A DNA stretch of 64,000 bases, taken from Bacteroidia bacterium. Its GTDB lineage: Bacteria; Bacteroidota; Bacteroidia; J057. Shown here piece by piece: positions 46,614 to 55,455 of this stretch. Below the pieces are notes generated by a model. The model searched no databases and was not told where the DNA came from. It saw only the letters and a program-made list of their open reading frames with translations. The stretch spans positions 310,001 to 374,000 of the forward strand of contig JAUIGE010000003.1 in the NCBI GenBank assembly GCA_030430205.1, read 5' to 3'. Position 1 is the first letter of the stretch. The number at the start of each line of letters is the position of its first letter. Both the position numbers and the translations under genes were made by a program.

Positions 46614-47255
46614 ATGGATACCTTTTCCACCCAAATGGAAAAAATGTGGGACCAACGCTTCGGCGAAGGGATTTTTGCCTATGGCACCGCTCCCAATGCA
46701 TTTTTTGCCCGGCAGCTATCTGCTATCCCTGACAAAGGTCGTCTCCTTCTTCCTGCCGAAGGGCAGGGGCGAAATGCCGTCCATGCAGCCAGCCAGGGCT
46801 GGCAGGTAGATGCCTTCGACCTGAGCCAGGTCGGCCGGGCCAGAGCTTTGGCCCTGGCAGAGAGCAAAGATGTCTCTATCCATTATTGGATACAAGATCT
46901 GGCAGACTTAAGGCTGCCGGAAGAAGCCTACGATGTCGTCGGCCTTATATTTATGCATTTGCCCCCCGCACTGCGTAATAACGTTCACAGCATACTTGCC
47001 AAAAGCCTGAGGCCAGGTGGCCAGATTATCTTACAGGGCTTTTCCAAAAAACAACTGGGACTTCCTTCTGGAGGCCCCAAAACCCTGGATATGCTGTTCA
47101 GCAAGGAAGAGTTGGAGGAGGACTTTGAAGGCCTTAGCCTGGAAATAGAAACCCAACGGATTGTCCTGGATGAAGGGCCATACCATCAGGGAGTGGCAGA
47201 AGTGGTCAATTTGATTGGCAAAAAGAAAATTGAGGAAACCTTTTATTCAGAATAG
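46614..47255 (+). CDS. SAM-dependent methyltransferase, TehB-like
   Basis: 213 residues. MWDQRFGEGIFAYGTAPNAFF is a start typical of small-molecule methyltransferases related to TehB and thiol methyltransferases. Motif I is a degenerate LLLPAEGQGRNA, followed by the acidic VDAFDLS; YDVVGLIFMHLPP and LRPGGQIILQGF are motifs IV and VI. The substrate cannot be told. It stands ahead of the sulfur genes, but has a separate promoter and a 95-bp gap follows. Confidence 0.85.
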   Translation: MDTFSTQMEKMWDQRFGEGIFAYGTAPNAFFARQLSAIPDKGRLLLPAEGQGRNAVHAASQGWQVDAFDLSQVGRARALALAESKDVSIHYWIQDLADLRLPEEAYDVVGLIFMHLPPALRNNVHSILAKSLRPGGQIILQGFSKKQLGLPSGGPKTLDMLFSKEELEEDFEGLSLEIETQRIVLDEGPYHQGVAEVVNLIGKKKIEETFYSE

Positions 47256-47309
47256 AGTATAGGTATCAAGATTGGAATTAATATATTATGATATTATAAT
47301 ATTGTTTTA

Positions 47310-47317
47310 TAATTTTG
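47310..47317 (+). promoter_or_regulatory. -7 promoter box (TAATTTTG)
   Basis: Full match to TAnnTTTG within an AT-rich stretch; the predicted start near 47324 gives a 27-nt leader to 47351. No clear -33 TTG. Confidence 0.55.
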
Positions 47318-47350
47318 TGATGTCATCAAAATGAACTTAACCCAACGATT

Positions 47351-48787
47351 ATGGATACAATTGTAAAAGAAAAATCAGGTTTGTACATCGAGCAAATGTA
47401 CACGGGCTGTCTGGCAGAAGCCGCTTATTATATTGAGTCTAATGGAGAGGCAGTAGTGATAGATCCTATGCGGGAAACGGCTCCTTACCTGGAAAAAGCC
47501 GCAGAGCGCGGCGCCCGGATCAAATACGTATTTGAAACCCATTTTCATGCAGACTTCGTCTCAGGTCATGCCAATCTTGCCCACAAGACGGGTGCTCAGA
47601 TCGTATATGGCCCCACAGCACAAACAGAGTTTGACTCCATCATTGCAGTGGATGGACAGGAATTTGAGGTGGGAAATGTAAAATTTCGCCTGTTGCATAC
47701 GCCTGGTCATACCCTGGAATCTTCCTCTTACCTGCTTTTGGATGAAGAAGAAAAGCCTTATGCTGTATTTACCGGCGACACCCTTTTTATCGGCGAAGTA
47801 GGCCGTCCTGATTTGGCTCAAAAAGGAGCTGAATTGACGATAGAAGATTTGGCCGGAATGATGTATGATTCGCTTCGCAATAAATTGATGACCCTGCCCG
47901 ATGAGGTCATCGTCTACCCTGCGCACGGCGCAGGCTCAGCCTGCGGCAAAAATATCAGCGACGAGCGCTGGTCCACCATCGGCCAGCAAAAGCTGAGCAA
48001 TTATGCGCTGCAGCCCATGAGCAAGGAGGAATTTATTCCTCAGGTAAGCACTGGGATTCTCCCTCCGCCCCAATATTTTCCCAAAAATGCGGCACTCAAT
48101 AAGCAAAGTCTGGTCGATATAGATGAGTTGCTGGAGCAAAATACCCGCGCGCTCAGCGTGGATGAAATGCTCGAAAAACAGGCTCAGGGTGCCCTGGTGC
48201 TGGATATTCGGACGAAGGGCGAGTTTGTTGCAGGATTTGTTCCCGGCTCACTTTTCATCGGATTGAATGGAAGCTTTGCTTCCTGGGTAGGGACATTGAT
48301 TGAGGACCTCAATCAGCCGATAGTGATCATCTCGCCCGAAGGGCGTGAGCGCGAAGCAGCGCTTCGTCTGGCGCGTGTGGGCTACCACAACTGTGTTGGC
48401 TATTTGAAAGGCGGCTTTGCCGCCTGGCAGGCGAGCGGACGTGAGACAGACAGCATCGAAACCATCGATGCCGCGGATTTTCCTGCACATTTTGTCCTGG
48501 GCGAAAGTTCGGTCGTAGACGTTCGCAAGCCTGGAGAATTTGCCTCTGAGCATGTGGAGGGCGCGATCTCCTATCCGCTGGATTTTATCAATGCGCATCT
48601 GAATGATTTAGACAAAAATACCCCTCATTTCATCCATTGTTTGAGCGGATTTCGGTCTGTGATTGCGGCTTCTATCCTGAAGCGGGAAGGGTATTCACAA
48701 TTGGTGAATGTAGATGGTGGATTCCAGGGAATCGCCAAAACCGATATCCCGAGAACAGATTATGTTTGCCCCAATAGCTTAAACTAG
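47351..48787 (+). CDS. Metallo-beta-lactamase fold / double rhodanese fusion
   Basis: 478 residues. The N-terminal metallo-hydrolase domain (1-240) is of the persulfide dioxygenase (ETHE1) kind: FETHFHADFVSGH has His64, His66 and Asp68 but Phe69 where a second-metal His is usual, fitting a mononuclear iron site; TPGHT and FTGDTLF supply the other ligands. Two rhodanese domains follow. The first (about 270-360) has no active Cys (IISPEGRER); the second holds Cys430 in HCLSGFRS. It probably oxidises glutathione-like persulfide to sulfite, or relays sulfane sulfur. The SulP transporter gene begins 4 bp after it. Confidence 0.92.
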   Translation: MDTIVKEKSGLYIEQMYTGCLAEAAYYIESNGEAVVIDPMRETAPYLEKAAERGARIKYVFETHFHADFVSGHANLAHKTGAQIVYGPTAQTEFDSIIAVDGQEFEVGNVKFRLLHTPGHTLESSSYLLLDEEEKPYAVFTGDTLFIGEVGRPDLAQKGAELTIEDLAGMMYDSLRNKLMTLPDEVIVYPAHGAGSACGKNISDERWSTIGQQKLSNYALQPMSKEEFIPQVSTGILPPPQYFPKNAALNKQSLVDIDELLEQNTRALSVDEMLEKQAQGALVLDIRTKGEFVAGFVPGSLFIGLNGSFASWVGTLIEDLNQPIVIISPEGREREAALRLARVGYHNCVGYLKGGFAAWQASGRETDSIETIDAADFPAHFVLGESSVVDVRKPGEFASEHVEGAISYPLDFINAHLNDLDKNTPHFIHCLSGFRSVIAASILKREGYSQLVNVDGGFQGIAKTDIPRTDYVCPNSLN

Positions 48788-48791
48788 GTCT

Positions 48792-50546
48792 GTGAATTGG
48801 CGACAATATTTTCCCATTTTGGGATGGTTGGGGGCTTACCGTAAAAAAGACCTGAAAGGAGATATATCTGCCGGCCTTACGGTCGGCATTTTATTAATTC
48901 CCCAGGGCATGGCTTATGCCATGATTGCGGGATTGCCTCCTGTCTATGGCCTTTATGCCTCGATAGCGCCGCTGATCCTGTATGCGATCTTTGGCAGTTC
49001 CCGCCAATTGGCGGTGGGCCCTGTGGCGATGGACTCGCTGCTCGTGGCAGCAGGCGTGGGAGGCGTGATGAGCGGAATTTCCGATAGTGATCCTGCATAT
49101 ATGCAGCAGTACATAGAGCTGGCCATTTTGCTGGCCCTCATGGTGGGCGTCTTTCAGCTTACGCTTGGGCTGCTTCGGCTGGGGTTTCTTGTCAATTTTC
49201 TCTCACAGCCTGTCATCAGCGGTTTTACTTCCGCAGCGGCCCTGATCATAGGCTTCAGCCAACTGAAGCACCTGCTGGGCATAGATATTCCCCGCTCCAA
49301 TTACCTGCACGAAATCATAGGCGGTGCCATCACTCATATTTCCGAAATATCTCTACCTACCTTTTTGATAGGAATGGGGGGGATACTGCTGATTGTACTT
49401 ATCAAAAGGTGGAAGAAAGCGATTCCTGCTCCGCTGCTTGCGGTAGCCTTTGGGATATTGGCGGTCTGGCTTTTGGATCTGGCTGACAGTGTCAGCATTG
49501 TCGGGGCCATACCAGCGGGGCTGCCCCGCCCATCAGTTCCGGTGCTGGAATGGAGCCGTGTGGAGGCACTCTGGCCGACAGCCCTTACCCTGGGACTAGT
49601 AGGTTTTATGGAGGCGATTGCAATAGGCAAAGCGATGCAGGCAAAGCATAAGGAGCATAAAATCAATCCCAATCAGGAACTGATTGCGCTGGGAATGGTC
49701 AATATGGGAGGCGCTTTTTTCAAAGCTTTTCCCAGCACGGGCGGCTTTTCCCGCACGGCAGTCAATGAGCAGGCGGGCGCTAAAACGGGCCTTGCCCTCA
49801 TCATCAGCGCTACGCTGATTGCACTGACTTTGCTATTTATGACGCCCCTTTTTTATTATATGCCACATGCCATCCTTGCCTCCGTCATCATGGTGGCTGT
49901 TTTTGGTCTGATCAACTGGAAGGAAGCGGTTCATTTGTGGAAATGCAAAAAGGATGACTTCGCGATGCTCATCGTCACCTTTTTGGCGACGCTGTCTTTA
50001 GGTATCATGGAAGGCATACTTATAGGCGTACTCATGTCATTGGCGATGGTTATTTACCGCTCTTCTTATCCGCATATAGCTGTTTTGGGCCGGGTACCTG
50101 GCACCACCCAATACCGCAATGTAAATCGCTTCACGGAAGTAGAGCAGGAAGAAAAAATGCTGATTGTCAGGCTGGATGCCCAGCTTTATTTTGCCAATCT
50201 TCATTTTTTCCGTGAAAAAATAGACAGCTTACTCGAACAGCAGGCTTCGCCTGTAGAAAGTCTCATCATCGATGCTTCAGCCATCAATTCGATTGATTCA
50301 TCTGCTGTCCATGCACTGCAAGAGCTGCATGAGGACTGTGCAAAAGGAGGGATTTCCCTCTACTTTTCGGGTGTCATAGGACCCGTGAGAGATGTGCTTA
50401 AACGGGCAGGCATGGTAACCAGGGTAGGCGAAAGTCACTTTTTCCTGCGCGTACATGACGCCGTTACATTTATCCAGGACCAGCAAAATCAGATTCCCAG
50501 CCCGACTTATCGCTCTATTGCCATTCAAAGCAATTGGAAAAAATAG
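48792..50546 (+). CDS. SulP family anion transporter (GTG start)
   Basis: 584 residues. About 11-12 membrane helices with the SulP motif DISAGLTVGILLIPQGMAYA, then GPVAMDSLLVAAG and PSTGGFSRTAVNEQAGAKT; a C-terminal STAS domain (about 440-560; SLIIDASAINSIDSSAV). These move sulfate, bicarbonate or other anions. It starts with GTG 4 bp after the persulfide dioxygenase/rhodanese gene, so the pair is almost surely one transcription unit. That context favours sulfate or sulfite over bicarbonate. Confidence 0.92.
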   Translation: MNWRQYFPILGWLGAYRKKDLKGDISAGLTVGILLIPQGMAYAMIAGLPPVYGLYASIAPLILYAIFGSSRQLAVGPVAMDSLLVAAGVGGVMSGISDSDPAYMQQYIELAILLALMVGVFQLTLGLLRLGFLVNFLSQPVISGFTSAAALIIGFSQLKHLLGIDIPRSNYLHEIIGGAITHISEISLPTFLIGMGGILLIVLIKRWKKAIPAPLLAVAFGILAVWLLDLADSVSIVGAIPAGLPRPSVPVLEWSRVEALWPTALTLGLVGFMEAIAIGKAMQAKHKEHKINPNQELIALGMVNMGGAFFKAFPSTGGFSRTAVNEQAGAKTGLALIISATLIALTLLFMTPLFYYMPHAILASVIMVAVFGLINWKEAVHLWKCKKDDFAMLIVTFLATLSLGIMEGILIGVLMSLAMVIYRSSYPHIAVLGRVPGTTQYRNVNRFTEVEQEEKMLIVRLDAQLYFANLHFFREKIDSLLEQQASPVESLIIDASAINSIDSSAVHALQELHEDCAKGGISLYFSGVIGPVRDVLKRAGMVTRVGESHFFLRVHDAVTFIQDQQNQIPSPTYRSIAIQSNWKK

Positions 50547-50599
50547 GGTTTTAAATAGCTTTATTAAACTTTTAAAGTTTAGTAAAGCTATTTAAAACC
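50547..50599. terminator. 53-bp near-perfect palindrome (copy A)
   Basis: Arms of 26 nt around one central base, with a single G-U mismatch; it begins one base after the sulP stop. It can act as a bidirectional terminator between sulP and the convergent flippase gene. The inner part, AGCTTTATTAAACT...AGTTTAGTAAAGCT, is repeated at 55808-55848 (14 nt of the right arm are identical). Confidence 0.85.
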
Positions 50600-52062
50600 T
50601 TTAGCTGTTTCCGAATATAAGCCGTGATGTCAGGAGATACATTGAATCTCAAAATCAGGAAAACAGCCACGCCCGTGATAAGGGCAGACCTGATAACCGC
50701 ATCGAGAAACAGGCTTTCAAAGGCAGGCAAGGCGGCAGATAAACCCCAACAAATTCCCAGGATCACCATGGTGCTCAGCATTCCCCAGGAGAAGGGATGG
50801 ATTTTATAGAAAAATACAACCAGCAGCAGCCGCACGATATTGAAGATGACGATCGTAATCAGGGTCGCGAATGCCGCTCCGATGATGCCATAGGCAGTGA
50901 TCAGGAAATAATTGAGCAACAAGCCCGTAACGAGCATGAGCAGGTTGGTCACCACATCATAGACATACTTTTTGGAAAGCATCAGTATATAGGCATTCAG
51001 GCCCATCCACATATCAAATACGCGCCCGATCCCGATGATGAGCAATACCCATTGCCCCGTCTCATAGCCTTCGCCTAGCAGGCTAAATAGAAAACTTCTG
51101 TTTTCCCACAACAGCAATAAGGCAATCCCTCCCACGATGAGGTTGATGAGCGAAGTCTGCCGAAAGGTTTTTTGCAGCTGGGGGAGATCATTGTCGCGCC
51201 AGTATAGCGCGATCAGCGGAGCAGTCACCCGGGCGATGGCTCGCCAGGGGATAGCAATGAGCGTGGCGATATTGAACAAAATGGTAAAAACAGCGGCTTC
51301 GGCCTCGCCTTTGAGTCCTGAAACAAAAATGCTGTCGATATATCCGGGCAACAAAGAGGCACAATAGGTGACAAAAGTAAAAAAGCCATACCAAAACATG
51401 GCTTTGCTCAACTTATGCCAGGTATAGCCAAATTGGGGCTTGAATTTCAATTTTTTCAGCCAGATCAAATAAATAATCAGCGGTACCGGAAGGAGCAGGT
51501 TGAAGATGATATAGGAATAAATAAAGGCTGTTTCTCCCAGTATTTGAGAGCCATACAACAGCAGCAGGATCGTCAATCCCAATCGTTTGAGGATTTCGCG
51601 GGCGAAAGTAACCACCACCGTTTTGTACAGGGAGCGGAGGAAGGCATCTATCAGAATGAAAATCATCCAGCTATAAGCCAGCGGCAGGGCGTAGATGATG
51701 TATTTTGCCAATAAATGAGAATCATTTTTGACATACTGTTGGGTAATTTCATCCTGAAAAATCAGAAAGAGAATGCCAAAGACAGCAAACCCCAGGGTAG
51801 AGATAAGCCATATACCGAAAAGGGCACCGGAGTAATTTTGGTTATCGCGCTTTAAAAAAGGGAAAAACCTCAGCAGGACATTGCCTGTACCCAGAGAAGA
51901 GAGATTGGCAAAACCGATAGCGACGAGTATCAGGACATTGAGAAATCCTACCAGAGGCTTGGTAGCGGCATGGGTGACAAGAATGATATTGACGAAACCG
52001 AGAGCAGCGCCTACATAAGCAATAATCGTAGAGCGGATACTTTCTTTTTGAACTAAGCCCAT
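50572..52062 (-). CDS. Polysaccharide flippase (Wzx/MATE-like)
   Basis: 496 residues with about 14 hydrophobic helices. It resembles the oligosaccharide flippases that move lipid-linked sugars across the inner membrane. Start set at the ATG at 52062 (MGLVQKESIRSTIIAYVGAALG), which is the usual opening; a TTG at 52083 would add seven residues. Its 3' end runs into half of the long palindrome. With the neighbouring methyltransferase and glycosyltransferases it suggests a small surface glycan cluster. Confidence 0.88.
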   Translation of the reverse strand: MGLVQKESIRSTIIAYVGAALGFVNIILVTHAATKPLVGFLNVLILVAIGFANLSSLGTGNVLLRFFPFLKRDNQNYSGALFGIWLISTLGFAVFGILFLIFQDEITQQYVKNDSHLLAKYIIYALPLAYSWMIFILIDAFLRSLYKTVVVTFAREILKRLGLTILLLLYGSQILGETAFIYSYIIFNLLLPVPLIIYLIWLKKLKFKPQFGYTWHKLSKAMFWYGFFTFVTYCASLLPGYIDSIFVSGLKGEAEAAVFTILFNIATLIAIPWRAIARVTAPLIALYWRDNDLPQLQKTFRQTSLINLIVGGIALLLLWENRSFLFSLLGEGYETGQWVLLIIGIGRVFDMWMGLNAYILMLSKKYVYDVVTNLLMLVTGLLLNYFLITAYGIIGAAFATLITIVIFNIVRLLLVVFFYKIHPFSWGMLSTMVILGICWGLSAALPAFESLFLDAVIRSALITGVAVFLILRFNVSPDITAYIRKQLKVLNSFTKL

Positions 52063-52113
52063 AGAATCATAATTGGTCCCCAACGGTTATACAAGGAAAT
52101 GCACGATTTGCTG

Positions 52114-52140
52114 ATCTTGCGATATATTCGGCCGCAAGAT
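52114..52140. promoter_or_regulatory. Inverted repeat upstream of the flippase gene
   Basis: ATCTTGCG at 52114-52121 and CGCAAGAT at 52133-52140, 11-nt spacer. On the minus strand TATTTTTG (52152-52145) is a full -7 match, so the repeat would cover the predicted flippase transcription start; an operator or leader hairpin is possible. Confidence 0.4.
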
Positions 52141-52144
52141 ATGG

Positions 52145-52152
52145 CAAAAATA
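52145..52152 (-). promoter_or_regulatory. -7 promoter box for the flippase gene
   Basis: TATTTTTG on the minus strand; predicted start near 52138, 76-nt leader. No TTG at the -33 position. Confidence 0.4.
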
Positions 52153-52176
52153 GAGGGATAAAAATCAGAACTTATG

Positions 52177-52184
52177 TAGTTTTG
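52177..52184 (+). promoter_or_regulatory. -7 promoter box (TAGTTTTG)
   Basis: Full TAnnTTTG match with a predicted start near 52190, 17 nt before the methyltransferase ATG. No -33 TTG. Confidence 0.5.
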
Positions 52185-52206
52185 TGTTCGCTTTAAAAAA
52201 GACAAA

Positions 52207-53028
52207 ATGAAAAATGAAGTATGCTGGTGTGGGACAGAGGTCTACGATACATACGCCAAATTCAAGCGAAACCGCTTTAAAAGGAACAAGCCCAGCTTTC
52301 TGGCACATATAGTAGAATGCAAAGCATGTCATACCGTCAGGATGCTTGACAATGGAGAAGAAGGCGATCCAGACTATGAGGCCAGCTATACCTATGAGTC
52401 TTATAGCCCACGCCACGCCCAGACCCTTGCCCTGATAGATCAATATGCGGAAGGCGATGGCATCCTGGACATAGGCGCAAATACAGGCCTGCTTTTGCAT
52501 GAAATTCAAAACAGAATAGCCCGGCTGACACAGCTGAAAGGCGTGGATGTGGATCAAAATGCAATCAGCTACGGAGTCCAAAAATATGGACTTGATCTCG
52601 AAGCCATAGATGCAGCAGAGCTGCAAGGCACATACGATAATATCGTACTGGCACATACACTGGAGCATATTCCTTCTCTTCCAGATTTTCTGGAAGTACT
52701 GGACCGGCTTTTGAAGCCGGGTGGCCGCGTCTTCATCGCGGTGCCCAATATAGAAGCGCTCGGCGCTTCCAAACGGGTGCTGCCCTGGTGGCCAGCTCTC
52801 CAGCCTGCCCATCACCTATGGTACTTCAGCGGTCAGGCACTGACCGAAGTCTTCACCCAATTGAAGCCTGCATGGCAGGTGGAGCATGTGGGCTCCTTTC
52901 CGATATGGAAACCCAAACATCTGCCGTCATTTTTATGGAAAAATATGATCGGTACAGAGACCAAAAAACAGGCTTTTATGCAAAGCATGAAGGGGGATCA
53001 GCTGGATTTTGTCATCAGAAAAAAATGA
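52207..53028 (+). CDS. SAM-dependent methyltransferase with N-terminal zinc-ribbon
   Basis: 273 residues. The N-terminus has CWCG (Cys6, Cys8) and CKAC about 35 residues on, a zinc-ribbon pattern seen in sugar methyltransferases of polysaccharide clusters. The catalytic fold holds ILDIGANTGLLLHEI (motif I), GVDVDQNAI, VLAHTLEHI and LKPGGRVFIAVPN. The acceptor is probably a nucleotide-linked or lipid-linked sugar. It lies between the flippase (divergent) and a GT10 enzyme (convergent, 21 bp apart). Confidence 0.87.
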   Translation: MKNEVCWCGTEVYDTYAKFKRNRFKRNKPSFLAHIVECKACHTVRMLDNGEEGDPDYEASYTYESYSPRHAQTLALIDQYAEGDGILDIGANTGLLLHEIQNRIARLTQLKGVDVDQNAISYGVQKYGLDLEAIDAAELQGTYDNIVLAHTLEHIPSLPDFLEVLDRLLKPGGRVFIAVPNIEALGASKRVLPWWPALQPAHHLWYFSGQALTEVFTQLKPAWQVEHVGSFPIWKPKHLPSFLWKNMIGTETKKQAFMQSMKGDQLDFVIRKK

Positions 53029-53049
53029 GAAAGCCTCAAAAGGCTACTC

Positions 53050-53940
53050 CTAAAAATCCAAACTGAGTTTATCTGGCTGAAAGCCATAGTAGCTTTTCGT
53101 CGTTCCCATATAGCCATTCAGCAAAACAGGGCTAAGCAGGGCATCCATGGAAATCTCCTGTCGGAGTTCTCTGAGGCGGGCATAGTTTTTTTCTACAAAA
53201 GGGAGCATAGCCGCATATTTGTCCGCAGAAATCTGCTTCGTCAGGATGTGTTCCAACTCATCGTGGGTCGTAAAAAAGAGGATTCCTCGTGGATCAAAAC
53301 CCATTTTTTCAACCCCTTCTCTGCCTCCCCAATATATCGGCACGGTCATGGTCTTGAGGCAGTCAAAAAACTTCTCAGAGACATAGTCGGGATACATGCC
53401 ATTTTCTATCACAACCTGATACATATAAGGTATCAGGGACTCATCTTTTTCAATAAACTTACCCGTTGCACCAAAACCGAGCAGGTCCATTTTGTCGCCA
53501 AATAATTGGGCAACTTCATAGCGCAGTTTATGGCCTTTCAGGGTCTGCTTATCCGAATAAATCATCGAAACCAGCAAGGGTTTATCGGTATAAGTGGCGT
53601 TGGGGTCCAGCTCCACGAAGTTGTCAGAAGTCGCATACAGGCTGCGGCAGCAGGTATAGCGGGGCAGTTTAAGGAAATTGTGAAAGGAAACCTCCGCATG
53701 AAACTCCATGTGAGGCTGGATCCACTCGTCCCAATGATGCTCGACGACGGCAGGAGATTCGATCAGAAAAAGAATGTTTTTCTTGCCAGGCTTGTATTGC
53801 TGAGGCGTTAATTTATTATAACAAATCTGGTAGCCGTTTTTGGCAAATAAAGAAAGGCTTTTTGAATAAACCTGCTTCTTGAGGCCCCAGTTGAATCGCC
53901 GCTGGACTTTTTTGAATTGTTTCTGAAAGTAAGTCTTCAT
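53050..53940 (-). CDS. Glycosyltransferase family 10 (fucosyltransferase-like)
   Basis: 296 residues. The C-terminal donor site motif of GT10 is clear: YQVVIENGMYPDYVSEKFFD and the following TVPIYWGG. GT10 enzymes add L-fucose from GDP-fucose in alpha-1,3/4 linkage; some bacterial members use other sugars. No signal peptide or membrane helix; the basic N-terminus may bind membrane. The start was set at the ATG at 53940, because a -7 box (CAAAAGTA on the plus strand, 53969-53976) lies between it and the longer frame's start at 53979. Confidence 0.85.
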   Translation of the reverse strand: MKTYFQKQFKKVQRRFNWGLKKQVYSKSLSLFAKNGYQICYNKLTPQQYKPGKKNILFLIESPAVVEHHWDEWIQPHMEFHAEVSFHNFLKLPRYTCCRSLYATSDNFVELDPNATYTDKPLLVSMIYSDKQTLKGHKLRYEVAQLFGDKMDLLGFGATGKFIEKDESLIPYMYQVVIENGMYPDYVSEKFFDCLKTMTVPIYWGGREGVEKMGFDPRGILFFTTHDELEHILTKQISADKYAAMLPFVEKNYARLRELRQEISMDALLSPVLLNGYMGTTKSYYGFQPDKLSLDF

Positions 53941-53968
53941 GAACTGAAATGAGAATAGAATGAGGCGC

Positions 53969-53976
53969 CAAAAGTA
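53969..53976 (-). promoter_or_regulatory. -7 promoter box for the GT10 gene (TACTTTTG)
   Basis: TACTTTTG read on the minus strand; predicted start near 53962 and a 22-nt leader. It supports the ATG at 53940 as the true start. Confidence 0.55.
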
Positions 53977-54025
53977 CAAATAAATACGAATAAGAATAAA
54001 CAGCCCCTGTTGACCACTTTATATC

Positions 54026-55345
54026 CTAAGCGCTGACCTCCTCCAGCAACTCACTTAGCCTGCGGCTAAGGGCTTGCCGCGAATATTGCTCTATACCTGC
54101 GGTGGGAGGGTGCAGGCTGCCTGCCTGAAACTGGAGGAAATAGGCCCAAACCTGTTCTTTTAACAGCTCTTTTTCCTGAAAATCAATGCAAACGCCCGCC
54201 TGTGCATTTTCTAAAATACGGCTAATGGAGCTCTCCGGTGGCCCGATGCATAAAATCGGGCGGTGGGAAGCCAGGTATTCAAATACCTTCCCAGGAACCC
54301 TTCCCTGTGCATTTTGCTGGGATTGGTTTATCAGCAGAAGCAAAAGGGGAGAGCTGCACATCAGCTGTATCGCTGCCTGGTGACTGATGTAGCCATGATC
54401 ATGGACATGATCTCCCATGCCCAGATCGGTCAGGGCTTGTATGATTTTGTGATCCGTTTTGCCTGCAAAATGAATTTCCAGGCTATGGGCAAAAGCAGCA
54501 GATCTTTCAGCAAGCTCTTTCAACACTTCCCAAAATGCCTGGGGATTGCGGTCAAATGCCAGGGTGCCAACATGGCTTATGCGGAAAGTAGACACAGTTT
54601 GTGGGCGGGGCGTGGGAAAATCCCCTTCATCATAGCCATTGAGCAGGACTTCTACCCGCCGGGCACCGCGCTCCCCGTAGAGGGCAGGCCAATAGTCAGC
54701 TGTGACCAGGCTGATATCAGCCTCTTTAAGCACGGCTTGTTCCAACTTGTGGTGTCGGCGATCAGCGAAAGGAGCGAGCATGAGTTTTTCAAAAAACTCA
54801 ATCTCCGTCCAGGCATCCCTGAAATCGGCGATCCAGGGGATGCCCGTATGCCGCTTGAGTCGCCGACCGATAAGGTGAAGGCTATGCGGTGGTCCGCTGG
54901 TAACGATGGCGTCTACGGGATGATTTTTGAGGTATCGGCGGAGGAAACGCACAGAAGGCCGTACCCAGGGCAGGCGTGCGTCAGGAATGAAAATATTGCT
55001 GCGAATCCAAAGGGCAAGGTTTTGTTTCCAGGAGCGCTCGGAGGCTTTATGGTAAAAGACTTCATCTGCCGAAGGGCCTTTGGTTTTATGGGAAGCAGAT
55101 TTTTTTGCCAAAAATTTCTCGTACAGCTTCCTCGGTTCCCAGATCGGATGCCTGATGATTTCTATTTTATCCGAAACTTCATCCACCAGGCTCGCATCAA
55201 GGAGCGGATAATCCGCGTCTTCGGGAACAAAAACAATCGGCTGCCAGCCATTTTCCAATAACAAATTACAAAACTTGACCCAACGCTGCACCCCTCCCCC
55301 GCCACTCGGCGGCCAATAATACACAATCACCAGAACTTTTTTCAT
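54026..55345 (-). CDS. Glycosyltransferase family 4 (GT-B)
   Basis: 439 residues. N-terminal glycine-rich YYWPPSGGGGVQRWVKF (acceptor domain), mid-chain DAIVTSGPPHSLHLIG and WIADFRDAWTE, and a C-terminal donor domain with ISHVGTLAFDRNP, GYISHQAAI and GKVFEYLASHRPIL. GT4 enzymes transfer a sugar from a nucleotide donor with retention. It lies 85 bp upstream of the GT10 gene in the same direction, but GT10 has its own promoter box. A 332-codon frame on the opposite strand is judged a shadow. Confidence 0.9.
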   Translation of the reverse strand: MKKVLVIVYYWPPSGGGGVQRWVKFCNLLLENGWQPIVFVPEDADYPLLDASLVDEVSDKIEIIRHPIWEPRKLYEKFLAKKSASHKTKGPSADEVFYHKASERSWKQNLALWIRSNIFIPDARLPWVRPSVRFLRRYLKNHPVDAIVTSGPPHSLHLIGRRLKRHTGIPWIADFRDAWTEIEFFEKLMLAPFADRRHHKLEQAVLKEADISLVTADYWPALYGERGARRVEVLLNGYDEGDFPTPRPQTVSTFRISHVGTLAFDRNPQAFWEVLKELAERSAAFAHSLEIHFAGKTDHKIIQALTDLGMGDHVHDHGYISHQAAIQLMCSSPLLLLLINQSQQNAQGRVPGKVFEYLASHRPILCIGPPESSISRILENAQAGVCIDFQEKELLKEQVWAYFLQFQAGSLHPPTAGIEQYSRQALSRRLSELLEEVSA

Positions 55346-55455
55346 GCTTCACCTTTTCCTGCAAGTTAAGGCCCTTTCAAATAAAATCTTGTAAATTCAG
55401 TTTGAATATGCGTTCTTGTATAACCAAAATTTTACTTTTAAAAAGAAATAACAAC

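Noticed and set aside
53031-53045. Terminator between the methyltransferase and GT10 genes
   Set aside because: The stem AGCCT/AGGCT is only 5 bp with no T run, too weak to call.
54263-55261. 332-codon open frame on the plus strand
   Set aside because: It lies wholly within the GT4 glycosyltransferase gene on the other strand, which has clear family motifs; the product shows no domain or signal and its codon pattern is that of a mirror frame in GC-rich sequence.
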